Source: Aquarana catesbeiana
Taxonomy: Eukaryota; Chordata; Amphibia; Anura; Ranidae
DNA length: 64,000 nt
Assembly: GCF_042186555.1 (NCBI RefSeq)
Contig: NC_133328.1
Span: 612,604,768-612,668,767, forward strand
Reading direction: 5' to 3'
Shown: piece after piece, positions 1 to 12,059 of the stretch
How positions within the stretch are numbered: position 1 is the stretch's first letter
Layout of the letters: each line of letters begins with the position of its first letter
Program-made: the position numbers and the translations under genes
Notes under the pieces: generated by a model
The model's database searches: none
Seen by the model: the letters and a program-made list of their open reading frames with translations, nothing else
Told to the model about the DNA's origin: nothing

Positions 1-479
1 AGCAAGGCAGAGCCCATTTAAGGACCTGGCTCCTGGTTTTGGTGCACTTTATGTGAGTGAGTAGTGTAGGGAAAGGTTCCCCTCCTGATAGGGACAGTAC
101 TAACGTTAGGGAAAGGAGGGAAAGCGTAGGGTTCCAACTCTTCTGGACTCCTTCCCGATTGGGCACAGGCGGCCAAGCCACATTCTGCCCAGCTCAACAG
201 ACGCTGTCAGTCCGGCTGAAACCTGCTCCTTTCTACGTTGCTGGAAACCGTGAGTGCACCCAGTTGGGCAGCCTTACCACCGGGCTTATTGTGAACTGTT
301 GCAGCCTTACTTCAATACAAGTTTTATATTGCAGCTGACTGTGTGAATTATTGCTGCCGCACCACGCTGCGCCCCGCTTCCACACCGGCTTGCCTACTTT
401 CCATGGTGCATCCTGGTGCCATCTATTCCCCGGGTTAGGGACGCACGTGTAGAAACTTCCAAAGACAATCAAACCTCAG
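1..479. other. Intergenic, nothing recognised
   Basis: I see no repeat family, splice-flanked exon or structural RNA here. The short open frames are of chance length and have no recognisable protein character. Confidence 0.5.
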
Positions 480-760
480 CGCTCACTCCGACAATCTAAG
501 GTATTTCTAGCGGTGCTGCTCTCCTTGAGCAGGGAAACTCCAAATTCACGCCAAAGAAAAAGCGGAGGGCGCAAACGCCTAGTGAATTCAACACCAATGA
601 CATTTATTAAAAGACACCAAAGACATACTCACAAACATGAAAAGTAAATACCCATATCACGCACAACTCCAATGTCAGGGCTGACAATCACTGCGGATGG
701 AAAACTGACGCGTTTCGGGGGAGACATGCTACCTTCCTCAGAGCTACAGGGACAATCATG
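480..760 (-). mobile_element. Penelope-like element terminus (fragment)
   Basis: Read on the minus strand, this block begins with a hammerhead-like core (705-741) and about 110 bases later carries TTTTAATAAATGTCATTGG, the same layout as the termini at 24.8-25.2 kb and 44.0-44.2 kb. There is no reverse transcriptase. Assignment to Penelope-like elements rests on the ribozyme-type core and the A/T-rich AATAAA-containing tail; it is inference. Boundaries are approximate. Confidence 0.5.
705..741 (-). ncRNA. Hammerhead-ribozyme-like core
   Basis: On the minus strand the order is CTGAGGA, a short stem (AGG...CCC) and then CGAAACGCG. This fits the hammerhead core CUGANGA / stem II / GAAA. Hammerhead motifs are an established feature of Penelope-like retroelements. 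Whether this copy still self-cleaves cannot be told from sequence alone, because stems I and III were not resolved. Confidence 0.45.
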
Positions 761-2270
761 CACCCGGCCATCCACATGATGTAAAAAAAACATGATTGTC
801 AGGATCACTTAGTACTCCTGCTCCTCATTCTAGCATCCGTGGTTTTGGCTATGGCACTCTCCTTGTCTGCCTGTCCACCTGCAGGCTGATTAATGTGATC
901 AGTCCCTGGGTGGAAACCAAGCCTGTTATGAGCCAGCACACACCTCATTTTGGTGTTTGTGATAGCGAGTGTTACCTGTGTTGTTCCTGATCAAGCTCCT
1001 TGTCTGCCCTGCTTTGCTAGTTTGGATTTCCCTGTGTATGACTTTGGACCGGATTATTAGACTATTCCCTGAACTCAGCCTGCCTTTTACCTGGACTGTC
1101 ATGGAACCACGCTAGCTGTCTGCTAACCGCAAGTACCTATTTCCTTTGCTCAGTTCACATCTGCCCTGGCATGGTAGCCAGGCACTATAGCAATGTGTAT
1201 AAGTCCTGGGGGCAACCGAGTACCGGTAGGCCTGTTTGCCTTATGGGAAAGGGGGCTGCTATAGGTGAAGCACACAGTAGCCAGCTATAGTGTCTGACCA
1301 CCTGCGTTGGGGTAGACGTGACAATGATGATTCACCAGACCAGGCCACCTTCTTCCATTGCTTTGTGGTCCAGTTCTGATGCTCCCGTGCCCGTTGTGGA
1401 CATGGGTCAGCATGGGGCACCCTGACCAGTCTGCGACTATGCAGCCCCATTCACAACAAACTGTGATGCCCATTTTTTTCTGCTTTCAACACATAAATTT
1501 CAGGAACAACATGTTTGCTTGCTGCCCAATATATCCCACCAATTTTCAGATGCATTGTAACGAGATAATCAACATTTTTCACTTAACCTGTTAGTGGCAT
1601 TTCAGTAATGATGTTGGGCTAAATAAAAAACACTGATCAAAATGTGTACAGGAGAGGCCACTGTTAGAAATTGGTGCTTGGAACCTGGGAAAATCTTGGT
1701 TTGCTTTTTCGGTAAATGAAGATTCCTGCAGCCATAGGGATTTATAACAAGTGACTTCTAGGTTGGACGTGCTCCTTTAAGCCGGCTCCCCCGCAGACAT
1801 CGGTTCTCTTTCCGGCCTGATCTAAACCTGTTTTTATTGGTATGAATTCAGTAAATAAATATGAAATGAACGTCAAGAATCTGAAATCAGATCCGGCTTG
1901 CCCCTCAGGTGTTTTCTCTTGGCCTGTCATACTGTCTCCATGTGATTTCCCTGTGACTGATATCTATCTGAGTGTGTCACAAGTGCTCATGTGCAGCCAC
2001 TCGGAATCCTGAGGGCTCGGGGCCGTGCAGCCATTGCCCGGGGTGCTAGCTCTCGTCATTAATTAATTTCTGTCTCTGCTCATTGTGGCTACATCCTGCT
2101 CATTGACTGGAGGAAATGTGCTTGGCAGCCATAGATCATCTTATTACTTATTTTTGTTTTAATATTAGAAGTTTGAATTGCTGCTGCTGACATTTTTTTA
2201 TAGAGCAGGTTAGATGACAAGAAAATCGGAGGTTCTGTTTTTTTACTACTTGTTCGAACCTTCTCAGCCA
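761..2270. other. Intergenic, nothing recognised
   Basis: About 1.5 kb of mixed-composition sequence without a repeat family I recognise or a splice-flanked coding segment. Open frames are short and overlap on both strands, as expected by chance. Confidence 0.45.
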
Positions 2271-2324
2271 TAAGGAGCTCTTGAAATAATTTTCAGGAAC
2301 CCCTACAAAAAACAATTCATCGGG

Positions 2325-2810
2325 GGTCAGATGGAAGAATGCTCCTTACATTGGCGGTCAGGTGGAAGAATGACTCTTACATTGGTGGTCACTGGAAAGA
2401 ATGCACCTTACATTGGTGCTCAGGGAGTAGAATGCTCCTTACAGTGGTTGTCAATGGAAGACAACACCTTACATTGATGGACAGGGGGTAGAATGCCCCT
2501 TACATTGGTGGTCAGTGGGAAAAACGCTCCTTAAATTGGTGGTCAGGTGGAAGAGTGTCTCTTACATTGGTGGTCACTTGAAAGAATGCACCTTACATTG
2601 GTGCTCAGGGAGTAGAATGCTCCTTACAGTGGTTGTCAATGGAAAACAGCACCTTTCATTGGTGGTCATTGGGAAGAATGCCCCTACAATGGTGGTCAAT
2701 GGGAAGACAACACCTTATATTGATGGACAGGGGGTAGAATGCCCCTTACATTGGTGGTCAGTGGGAAGAACGGTCCTTAAATTGGTGGTCAGGTGGAAGA
2801 ATGTCTCTTA
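2325..2810 (+). repeat. 31-bp minisatellite, block 1
   Basis: Tandem units of the form cattggtggtcaatgggaag followed by aatgctcctta. Spacing of consecutive units is 31 bases. Because 31 is not a multiple of 3, three units make 31 codons, and the array stays open in all three plus-strand frames. The repeated conceptual peptides such as GGQWEECSLHWWS are therefore artefacts. Confidence 0.9.
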
Positions 2811-2993
2811 AGCCCCATACACACTATCAGGTTTTCTGCTGATTTTTGTCTTCAGATTTACCAAAACCATGTAGTGCAAGGGCCTGCCTGATTGCATACA
2901 AATTGAAACTCCTAAGGTTTGACCTCATATTATATGGTTTTGGTAAATCTGAAGACAAAAATCAGCAGAAAATCTGATAGTGTGTATGGGGCT
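2811..2993. mobile_element. Harbinger-type MITE, 183 bp
   Basis: Terminal inverted repeats of at least 50 bp start AGCCCCATACACACTATCAG and end with its near-exact complement. The flanks are TTA at 2808-2810 and TTA at 2994-2996. A 3-bp TWA duplication is characteristic of PIF/Harbinger elements. The element sits inside the 31-bp array and so is younger than the array at this point. Confidence 0.8.
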
Positions 2994-2996
2994 TTA

Positions 2997-3884
2997 CATT
3001 GGTGGTCACTGGAAAGAATGCACCTTACATTGGTGCTCAGGGAGTAGAATGCTCCTTACAGTGGTTGTCAATGGAAGACAGCACCTTACATTGGTGGTCA
3101 GTGGGAAGAATTCTCCTTACATTGGTGGTCATTGGGAAGAATGGTCCTTACATTGGTGGTCAATGGGAAGAATGCTCCTTACATTTGTGGTCAGGGAAAA
3201 GAATATCCCTTACATTGGTGGTCAATGGGAAGAATGCTCCTTAAATTTGTGGTCAGGTGGAAGAATATCTCTTACATTGGTGGTCACTGGATAGAATGCA
3301 CCTTACATTGGTGCTCAGGGAGTAGAATGCACCTTACAATGGTTGTCAATGAAAGACAGCACCTTACATTGGTGGTCAGTGGGAAGAATGCCCCTACAAT
3401 GGTGGTCAATGGGAAGACAACACCTTACATTTATGGACAGGGGGTAGAATGCCCCTTACATTGGTGGTCAGTGGGAAGAATGGTCCTTACATTGGTGGTC
3501 AATGGGAAGAATGGTCCTTACATTGGTGGTCAATGGGAAGAATGCTCCTTACATTTGTGGTCAGGGGAAAGAATGTCTGTTACAATGGTGGTCATTGGGA
3601 AGAATGCCCCTTACATTGGTGGTCAATGGGAAGAATGTTCCTTACCTTGGTGGTCAATGGGAAGAATGCTCCTTACATTTGTGGTCAGGGGAAAGAATGT
3701 CTCTTACAATGGTGGTCAGTGGGAAGAATGCTCCTTACATTTGTGGTCAGGGGAAAGAATGTCCCTTACATTGGTGGTCAGTGTGAACCATACCCCTTAA
3801 ATTGGTGGTTAGAGGGAAGAATGCTCCTTAGATTGATAGTCAGAGGGAAGAATGCTCCTTACATTAGTGGTCAATAGGAAAAAT
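2997..3884 (+). repeat. 31-bp minisatellite, block 2
   Basis: About 28 units with the same 31-bp period as block 1, including higher-order similarity between neighbouring groups of units. It gives open frames of up to 222 codons that read the same motif in three registers. There is no start context, no composition typical of coding DNA and no domain, so I do not call it a gene. Confidence 0.9.
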
Positions 3885-4650
3885 GCTGTTTCAGTGGTAA
3901 TAAAACTGGCTTAACAGCATTATAGTTCATTTGGTGGGTAAAGCAGTTCCCACAGATGTATTTCAGGTTGTATGTAGGTGCTTGCCTGGCGTTCAGCTTT
4001 AATTGAAGAATTTCTCCCATGCCGGTTTGCTGACATCTCATGGTCCTGACGTGTTTTTCCACAATTCAATTGGAAAAACATGTGTGCAGGTCATCGTATA
4101 TGAAGGCGACAAGGTTTCCGATTCCTTGAAAGTGCAGAGTGTCATGATAAGTTTTTCTGGCAGGCCTTTCAGCATATCAGGGGGGTCGGGATTCTAAAAA
4201 CTGATACGACTGAACATTCCCGAGAAGGCCAATAGGCCATTGACCCTGGAAATCTTTCATGACCTGAACGGTGTTGGGTCAAATCTGATCCCCTATAAAG
4301 ATAGAGAAGTGCTACACCTACGCCTCAGTCGGGTCCGCTCAGTGTGTTAATATTAGATGTTCTGTTCAGACTTTTGTCGGGGGACTTCTTTATGTTCTAT
4401 TGTTTAAATTTTAAGAAGAACTCCGGTCTCACAAGCAGAATGTTCTTTTCAAGTTGGGAGCTCTAGTAATTAGAAAACTTAAGCTTAGCTCCAACCAAAA
4501 GGTGTTTGTATTTTTTTAGCTTTTAATAGTTGGGAAGAATTAGAGCCTCTGCTTACTGGGGAAATTACCCCTCAATTCCATCCTGGTGACACCAATTTAA
4601 CACCCACAGCATGAAACAGACCCAAGGAATTCTTTAAGAGCAAAGCAAAA
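3885..4650. other. Non-repetitive interruption in the minisatellite
   Basis: Unrelated sequence lies between blocks 2 and 3. It could be an insertion or the original non-repeat part of the element. No terminal repeats or target duplication were found. Confidence 0.4.
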
Positions 4651-5085
4651 GGAATGACCCTTACATTGGTGATCAGTGGGAAGAATGTTCCTTACATTGG
4701 TGGTCAGTAGGAAGAATTCTCCTTACTTTGGTGGCCAATAGGAAGAATGCTCCTTACATTGGTGATCAATAGGAAGAAGGCTTCTTACATTGTTGGTCAG
4801 TAGGAAGAATTCTCCTTACTTTGGTGGCCAATAGGAAGAATTCTCCTTACATTGATGGTCAGTAGGAAGAATTCTTTGGTGGCCAATAGGAAGAATTCTC
4901 CTTACACTGATCATCAGTAGGAAGAATGCTCCTTACATTGTTGGTCAGTAGGAGTAATTCTCCTTACTTTGATGGCCAATAGGAAGAATGCTCCGAATAT
5001 TGGTGGTCAGTGGAAAGAAAGCCCCTTACATTGGTGGCCAATAAGAAGAATGCTCCTTACGTTGGTGGTCAACATGAAAAATGCC
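4651..5085 (+). repeat. 31-bp minisatellite, block 3
   Basis: Diverged units (ggtggccaataggaagaattctccttac) with the same period. It is more degenerate than block 2 and includes a partly deleted unit near 4870. Confidence 0.85.
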
Positions 5086-5235
5086 CCTTTACAGATAGCT
5101 AGAAATATCATCAGTATTAGTGGTTACTTTGCTGAGAGGCATTAATTGCTCATATCTTGAGGACCCTCTAGCAACCTCTGGAGGAACCCTGGTTGATGAA
5201 GGCTGAATTAGAGTTATTAGAAGGTCCAGCACATG

Positions 5236-6060
5236 TGCTTTAAGAACGAATGCCAACTCACTGCAATATACACACATACTGTACGTTTACATACACAGCA
5301 AGTTGCCATAACATGAATGGTTTTGGAACTGGTGAATGTACCAGTGGACAACGTTGGCGAATGTTTGCTATAGATCAGCTGAATGGTCCGCTCATGAATG
5401 TATGTTGAATCTACGGTAAATGTGATCCTTTAAGAATCTGTCACTCAGTATTCTTTTAGACGCTTAGTACAATCAGTCGAAGTCTGGCGTGTGCAGTCAG
5501 TTAGCAGAGGAGCGAGAGAAATCCATTTTTCAGTGGTAAGCAGCAGTGTGTATTACTCATGGAACTGCTGACCCGCTAAATTAGACATGATGCACTGTGC
5601 TTATTGCTGCAACCTTGCCTGTTAGCGGCGCGTCTCTCTATAATCATGCTGGGAGTGAATTGAGATAAATGTCTGGATAGATCAGGTTCGGAATCGCGCT
5701 GTGCTCCACTGCTTTGTATTGTTATCACCACCGATATTACTGAGGATTCAAATGTTTCTTCTCACCAGTAATGGACAGAACAGGCATGAAGTGATGGCGG
5801 ACGTTAAGGGAAAGATGACTGTCTTACTGTGTATGTGAACACAATGATCAAATAATGGGATCAAAATTGGACGTTCTGTGAAGCTAATAAAATTTTTTTT
5901 TGATTTGTGATTAATTTGGTAATAAAAAAAGTGAACACGGTACTTTGCCCCGCATGCTCCCAGAACAGGTTCCCTTTAACCCCTTTTGCTGTCAGAGCCG
6001 TTTTTGTTTTTTTTTTGTTTTGCACACATTTAAAAAATCGTTTTAGGCCTGAAGATTTGT
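5236..6060. other. Intergenic, nothing recognised
   Basis: A/T-moderate sequence with no repeat boundary or exon that I can support. The last ~180 bases (ccccttttgctgtcagagcc) resemble general frog repeat sequence but could not be delimited. Confidence 0.4.
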
Positions 6061-6064
6061 TTAA

Positions 6065-7239
6065 CCACTTCCATACCGGGCCAATTCTGGCACTCCTCAC
6101 CTACATGTAAAAATCATAATTGCTTTGCTAAAAAATTACTCGGAACCCCCAAACAATATATATGTTTTTTTTAGCAGAGACCCTAGGAAATAAAATGGCG
6201 GTCGTTGCAACTTTTTATGTCACACGGTATTTGGGCAACAATTTTTCAAAAGCTTTTTTGGGTGGAAAAAAACAGTTTCATGAATTAAAAAATAACAAAA
6301 CGGTAAAGTTAGCCATTTTTTTTTGTATAATGTGAAAGATGATGTTATGCCGAGTAAATAGATACCTAACATGCCACGCTTTAAAATTGCGAACACTTTT
6401 GGAATGGTGCCAAACGTTGGTACTTAAAAATCTCCATAGGCAACGCTCTAAAATTGTTTACAGTTTACCAATTTAGAGTTACAGAGGAGGTCTAGTGCTA
6501 GAATTATTGCTCTCGCTAGAATTATTGCTCTCGCTCTAACGCATGTGGTGATACCTCAAATGTGTGATTTGAACGCTGTTTACATATGCAGGCGCGGCTT
6601 ACTTATGCATCCTCTTCTGTGTGCGAGCACACGGGGACAGGGGCGCTTAAAAATATTTTTTTTCTTATTGATTGTTTTACGTTTTTTTTATTTTTACACT
6701 TTCTCTTTCATTTTTTTTTTTGATCACTTTTATTCCTATTAGAAGGAATATAAACACCCCTTCTAATAGGAATGGTGTGTGACGGGTCCTCTTTATGGAG
6801 AGATGTGGGGTCTATAAGACCCCACATCTCTCCTCCACGCTGGAAAGATTGAGATTAAAAAAAAAAAAAAAATGAACGATCTCTTTCTTTCCAGCCGAAT
6901 TCTCGGCTTTGTTTACTTCCGCCGGACGTGATGTCATAATGTCGTGCCCGGGCCTCCGAAGGTCACCGGAAATCTCTATGATCAACATCCGGCAGCAGCA
7001 GGTTCTTTCTCCGGGTCGCCAATCGCACGGGCGAGCCCAGAGAAGCATCGGAGGGTTGTCCCCTCCCACCGCCTGTAGGGACGATCAAGGGTTGAACTGC
7101 CGCTATGATTGTTCTTATGGTGCACAGAATCGCCTGCTGTAAAAGATGATATCTGAATGATGCCTGCAGCTGCAGGCATCATTCAGATATTACCACTCAA
7201 GGTCAATGACGTCATATGACGTCCTTGGGCTGGAAGTGG
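6065..7239. mobile_element. TTAA-bounded (piggyBac-like) non-autonomous element
   Basis: TTAA occurs immediately outside both ends (6061-6064 and 7240-7243). The ends are inverted: CCACTTCCA at the left, TGGAAGTGG at the right. TTAA duplication is the piggyBac signature; there is no transposase. The interior holds several hairpins, for example around 6738-6772 and 6805-6832, and a perfect palindrome at 7149-7190. Left-end fragments of the same family recur at 13504, 14099 and 39022. Confidence 0.65.
7149..7190. repeat. Perfect 42-bp palindrome
   Basis: ATATCTGAATGATGCCTGCAG is followed directly by its exact reverse complement, with no spacer. It lies near the right end of the TTAA-bounded element and is a candidate cruciform or hairpin. 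Confidence 0.95.
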
Positions 7240-7346
7240 TTAAACTCCCATACAGTATAATATTCTGAAAGCAGAGACCTTGTAGAATAAAATGGAGGTT
7301 AAAATAGAATTTTAAAGTGGGAGTAAACTCCCATGTATGATTTTTA

Positions 7347-7382
7347 CCTATAGGTAAGCCTATAATAAGGCTTACCTATAGG
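7347..7382. repeat. Hairpin with 15-bp stem
   Basis: cctataggtaagcct and its complement are separated by six bases. An equivalent hairpin (cctacaggtaagcct) occurs at 11884-11919, so this is part of a dispersed small repeat. Confidence 0.8.
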
Positions 7383-7439
7383 CACTGTAAATATAAGCAT
7401 GCCCTGTTTAGGAGATTTACTTTAGATGCAGCCGGTGAT

Positions 7440-7875
7440 GTCAGAGTGATGCAGGAGTGACTCCCATGTGTCAGTGGGAGGAATAGTGCTTCATCATTGG
7501 TATCAGTGGGGTGAATAGTGCCCCATCATTCCCATCGGTGGAAGTAATAGTGCCTCATCATTGGTATCAGTGGGATATATAGTGCCCCATCATTCCCATC
7601 AGTGGAAGGAATAGTGCCCCATCATTGGTATCAACGGGAGGAATAGTACCCCATAATTTGTGTCAGTAGAAGGAATGGTGCCCCATCATTGGTGTCAGTG
7701 GAAGGAATAGTGCCCCATCATTGGTGTCGGTGGGAGGAATAGTGCCCCATTGTTGGTTTTGGAAGAATAATGCCCTGTTGATTGAGTCAGTGGAGGAAAT
7801 GGTGCCCCAAGGGCCAGATAAAGACAAGAAAAGGGCCACATCTGGCCCCCAGGCCGCAGTTTGGAGACCACTAGG
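7440..7875 (+). mobile_element. hAT-type element with 32-bp minisatellite, copy A
   Basis: About ten imperfect units of the form attggtatcagtgggaggaa then tagtgccccatc, followed by the common 3' segment (gggccagataaag ... gcagtttggagaccacta). The better preserved copy at 34665-35370 has an 8-bp target duplication, supporting a hAT origin. No target duplication was found for this copy, and the left end is uncertain. Confidence 0.65.
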
Positions 7876-8984
7876 CTAGAGGATGCTGGACATGAAGTGG
7901 ACTCTATCTGACCTTCTGCAGCTTCTAATGCGCATGCTGGGAAGCTCACAGTGTGCAGTGAAACCAGCCATTTCAGTAGAGGAGAGGAGCCGGTACAACT
8001 GTGCAAGACTGAAGGGCAGGCCGGAGTTTGGCTTTAAGGAATGCCCAGACTGCATCAGCTGAAAAAAAAAATCTGCAATCGCCCAACCTTGTAGAAGGAG
8101 TGAGGAGTTTATAATGGAAGATAATAAATCCTGCCTTTGCACCTAGAATGAAAGATGAAGGTCTTTAGTCATCACAGCAAAACAGGTTACATCCTCTGGT
8201 TGAGTTTAATGATCCTTAGCAGGGCTGAGAGTGAGTTTCCTTTATTCTGCTGCAGTGACTAATGTAAACAGACAGGGGATATTGGAGTGGGGCATTTCAC
8301 TTTCCTGAGGGTGCCCATGCATGGAGCGAGGGCTGAGAAGGTGATGGGATATTATATGGTGGCGGGCGAGCAGGAAGAAGCTACCCCTGATTGCCCTTTA
8401 TACCTCATTGGAGAGACGGAGACCCGGCTCTTCAGGTCACTGAGAAGATGAGGCTAGAGAAAACATGGGGGTCATCTGTCAAGGTCCCAGCACCAAGCTG
8501 TAAATACACACAACAGGTGGCCGAAAGGGCCTTTTGTTTTCCTTTTAAGGTCCTTTTTCTTGCCATCAATTGCCATTTTCTGTTGCAGAATTATGTTTCG
8601 CTACATGGTGGTGAAGAAAAGCTCATAGGGGCGAGACGAGCCACACGAAACCAGCCCAGATTCCTCGCTCTGACCATAGATAATTCTCCACCTGGTGAAA
8701 AATGACATTTCTGTAATTACTGGGTGGCTTTTCGGCATAGCAAAGTGTAACGAGGGTAATGAGCTGGAAAAATCGCTGAGAAGATTTGCAGTTTAAGAAA
8801 TTTGAGGCCAGCACTCAGAGATGATTTAAAGGATAACTTGACATTTAGTGAAGTTATCCTTAAAATACAACACCAGACCCCCTAGCCTACACTGCACACT
8901 AAAATACCTACCTTCATCTCTGCTTCTGAATTATTCACTATGCTGACCTACCCTGGTGCTGCATGGGCTTTGCAAAACAAAAAC
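7876..8984. other. Intergenic; one small hairpin
   Basis: No gene seen. A short inverted repeat near 8829-8866 (aaggataacttgac ... gttatcctt) is probably a MITE end. The rest is unassigned. Confidence 0.4.
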
Positions 8985-9915
8985 ATCCTGGCTGGGTCCT
9001 GTGCCTAATACACACATGTGGCCCCATTAATTCCTCTGGATCCAGGCTGATCCACCAGGAGTATAGACCATGCATAAAAAATGATATGGTTTTGGCTCTC
9101 TTTTTTTTTTCTTTTTTTTAGGTAAGACTTACCAAGGTTTTTCAGATGCTAAAAAACAAAAAAAAAAAAAGCATCCCCGCTGGGTCCTGTGTCTACTACA
9201 CACATGTGGCACCACTAATTCCTTTGGATAGTCCATCTGAGTCTTCCAAGATGATCCACCAGGAGTACGAAGCATCCATAGAAACTTGGGTTGTGGCTCG
9301 TTTAAAAATAAAACATTTTTAGGTAAGCTTACCAAGGTCAGATGTTTAAAAAAACAAAACAAAACAAAAAAACATCCCGGCTGGGTCCTGTGCCTAGTAA
9401 ACACATGTGGCCAAATTAATTCCTCTGGATAGTCCATGTGAGTCCTCCAGGATGATTCACCAGGATTATGAACCATGCAGGTATAGGGTTGTGTGTTTTT
9501 TTGTTTTTGTTTTCAGGTAAGCGTACTAAGGTGTGTCAGATGTTTAAAAAAAAACCATCCCGGCTGGGTCCTGTGCCTAGTATACACATATAGCCCCATT
9601 AATTCCTCTGGATAGTCCATCTGAGTCCTTCAGGTTGATCCACTAGGCGTATGGACCATACATAGTATTTTATAGGGTTGTGGCTTATTTTGTTTAGGTA
9701 AGCATACCAAGGTGTGTCAAATGTTTAAAAAAAAAAATATCCCGGCTGGGTCCTGTGCCTAGTACACACATGTGGCCCCATTATTTCCTATGGATAGTCC
9801 ATCGGAATCCTCCAGGGTGATTCACCAGGATTATGGACCATGCATTGAAAATGTATAGGTTTATTGCTCGTTTTTTTTTTAGATAAACTTACCAAGGTTT
9901 GTCAAATGTTAAAAA
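8985..9915 (+). repeat. Five tandem ~190-bp units
   Basis: Each unit contains catcccggctgggtcctgtg, then acacatgtggccccattaat, a gatccaccagga box, an A/T-rich stretch and aggtaagcttaccaaggt. Units begin near 8985, 9174, 9375, 9558 and 9742. The units differ by point changes and by A- or T-run length, so the array is not recent. Confidence 0.9.
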
Positions 9916-11030
9916 AAATCCAGGTGCTGCGCCACCATGTTCCTTTGTGACGTCATCAGGAGGATGCACCAGCTCTTCCAGGTTCTGGTACAGCCTTCTG
10001 ATAATGCGCTGCTAGGCCTGTCCCCTCCTCTGTTAGTGGATGGAGTGATGTGCAGGGCTCCCGGTGCCTTTTGGGATATGAATGTCACGTATCCCAGGAG
10101 ATACCGGAGGGCTAGGCGAATCAGAGGATGGGGAGCAGGCCAAAACTGAATCTTTAAAAAAAAAAACAAAATATATGTGCAGCCGAGTGTGATATGGGGG
10201 GGGGGGGTTCAGGATAGAGAGGAGCCAAGTTCATTTAAAGGGTGCAGATCTACTTTTTATTTTTGCCATCTATGTCCCCTCACTTCCTGTCCCAAAGCGA
10301 AAAGCAGGAGGTGTGAGAGGAAATCCCTTCAAAGTGAGGAAATCCCTGATTGTCACCAGAACTAGCGTCCCCATTGGAAGTTTTCCACTCTATTTCTGTA
10401 CTGATGAAAACCCAAAATTTGGGATTTCCTTTTAGTTTCGGTCTTGATGATGACGGTAAGCAGGACAAACAGAGAGACTGAAACTCCCTAATGGGGGCAC
10501 AGATCGCATGCCAAATCGGCGGCTATTGCCGGCAATAGCACCCTCCAAATCGGTGCAACACCGCACCGACTCCCAAAAGTAGTTTCTGTACTACTTTTGG
10601 TGACTTTGGGTGCGATTTCAATAGACATCTGTGCAGGAACCCGCACAGATGTCTTTGAAATCGCTCCCGAAGTCGGACTGACATGCGAGTATGAAGTAGT
10701 GCGAGTTCAGCTGAACGCGCACGATTTCAATCCCGCAGCAGTGTGAACCTGGGCTAAAAGTAAATTTATTACTAAAATCACAGTGTATATATTAGGCATA
10801 TCTGTTCTACAGTGGTTACTGGACTGCTTTCAAAATGATCTGCAGGTGCAGCGCAGTGCACCTGCGAATTACCTGCACTGAGCCATACGCTTCTGTTATT
10901 ACCTGCAGGATTGGTGTGCTTTCAGAAAGTGCACCACACATGCAGGATATAATAGAAGTCTATGGCAAAGTGCAGCTAACCTGCTGGAGAGCCACAGATG
11001 CACTGCGCTGCACCCGCTGTTTGGGTAAAC
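9916..11030. other. Unassigned; G-run and MITE remains
   Basis: There is a run of about twelve G near 10195-10207. Sequence at about 10500-10757 ends in gcagtgtgaacctgggct followed by TAA, resembling a Harbinger-type MITE end, but its left end was not found. No coding segment was recognised. Confidence 0.4.
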
Positions 11031-11039
11031 TGCAGCACA

Positions 11040-11955
11040 TTAGTGTGAAAGCAGCCTTAGGCCCCTTTCGCACGATCAGTCCGAGCCAATTGGACCCTCC
11101 ATTCACCTCTATGGAGGGGCAGATGTAAACGAACTTGTGCGATCCACTAACATGAACAGAAGGGTATCTGTCCCCTTCTGTCTGGGTGGATCTGATTGGA
11201 GGGCCCATAGAGTAGAGTGGGCTGTGTCCATGTCTGCTCTGAATATGCAGAGTGGACACAGACCTGTCATCCGCTCACTCCACTCTTTGTGGCCCACGAC
11301 CAGTTACCAAGTTGCTTAAGTGGCACTCGCTCTTCAAAAGGTTGGGCACCCCTGGTGTAAAGGCATGCGTCCCAATGCTGATCAAATGGCTTCAAACCAA
11401 TGAATCGCCCACCAGAACAAATAGTCTGACCAGGATATTCAAATTCTTAAACTGTAAATTAGTTTGAGGTCATCTGCTCAGTCTTCAGCCCATGGATTAT
11501 CATTGAAGTCGGATCACAGTCGGATCGCCGTCTTGCCTCATCCGACTTTGGCATGCGACTTGTGCTCTGATGGTCTTGAGGGGGAACTCCACACCAAATT
11601 TTAAATAAAAAACCAGCATGGGATCCCCATCCAAGGAGCATACCAGGCCCTTCGGTCTGATATGGATTTTAAGGGGAACCCCCTACGCCAAAAAACAGCG
11701 TGGGGGTCCCCCCAAAATCCATACCAGACCCTTATCCGAGCACGCAGCCCGGCCGGCCAGGAAAGGGGGTGGGGACGAGCGAGCGCCCCCCCCCCCCTCC
11801 TGAACCGTACCTGGATGCATGCCCTATCTAAAGTGTGCATGCGCCGATGACATCGGAGATAGGTTTAGGAGATATTTCCAGCACCTACAGGTAAGCCTTA
11901 ATATAGGCTTACCTGTAGGTAAAAGTGGTTGTACAGGGTGTACAACCACTTTAAA
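11040..11955. repeat. Cluster of small inverted-repeat elements
   Basis: Several hairpins lie close together: 11884-11919 (15-bp stem) and about 11930-11955 (aagtggttgtac ... gtacaaccactt). Between 11580 and 11800 there are internally repeated tracts such as ccataccaga and a C-run. These look like nested or abutting MITEs, and individual limits could not be set. Confidence 0.45.
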
Positions 11956-12059
11956 GGATAGAGCATCTACTTATTGCATTTCAAGCTTAGGGGCAGCTCA
12001 TAAATCCCAATGGCTGGGGGGATGCACCCAATAACAACTGTATACGTTCCTGAAAAAGG

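Larger units (their letters stand above)
2271..5235 (+). mobile_element. hAT-type non-autonomous element with expanded 31-bp minisatellite
   Basis: The left edge (aggagctcttgaaataattt) and right edge (gctagcaacctctggaggaa) match the ends of the compact copy at 62557-62849, which has CAG...CTG termini and an 8-bp target duplication, the hAT signature. Between the edges are three blocks of the 31-bp repeat, interrupted by a small MITE (2811-2993) and by about 770 bases of unrelated sequence (3885-4650). Terminal bases and target duplication are not preserved here, so the family call comes from the compact copy. Confidence 0.6.

Noticed and set aside
3132..3800. 222-codon open frame
   Set aside because: It is the 31-bp minisatellite read in rotating register; all three plus frames are open with the same peptide words.
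7860..7875. 8-bp target duplication for the minisatellite copy at 7.4-7.9 kb
   Set aside because: No left match to the right flank could be found.
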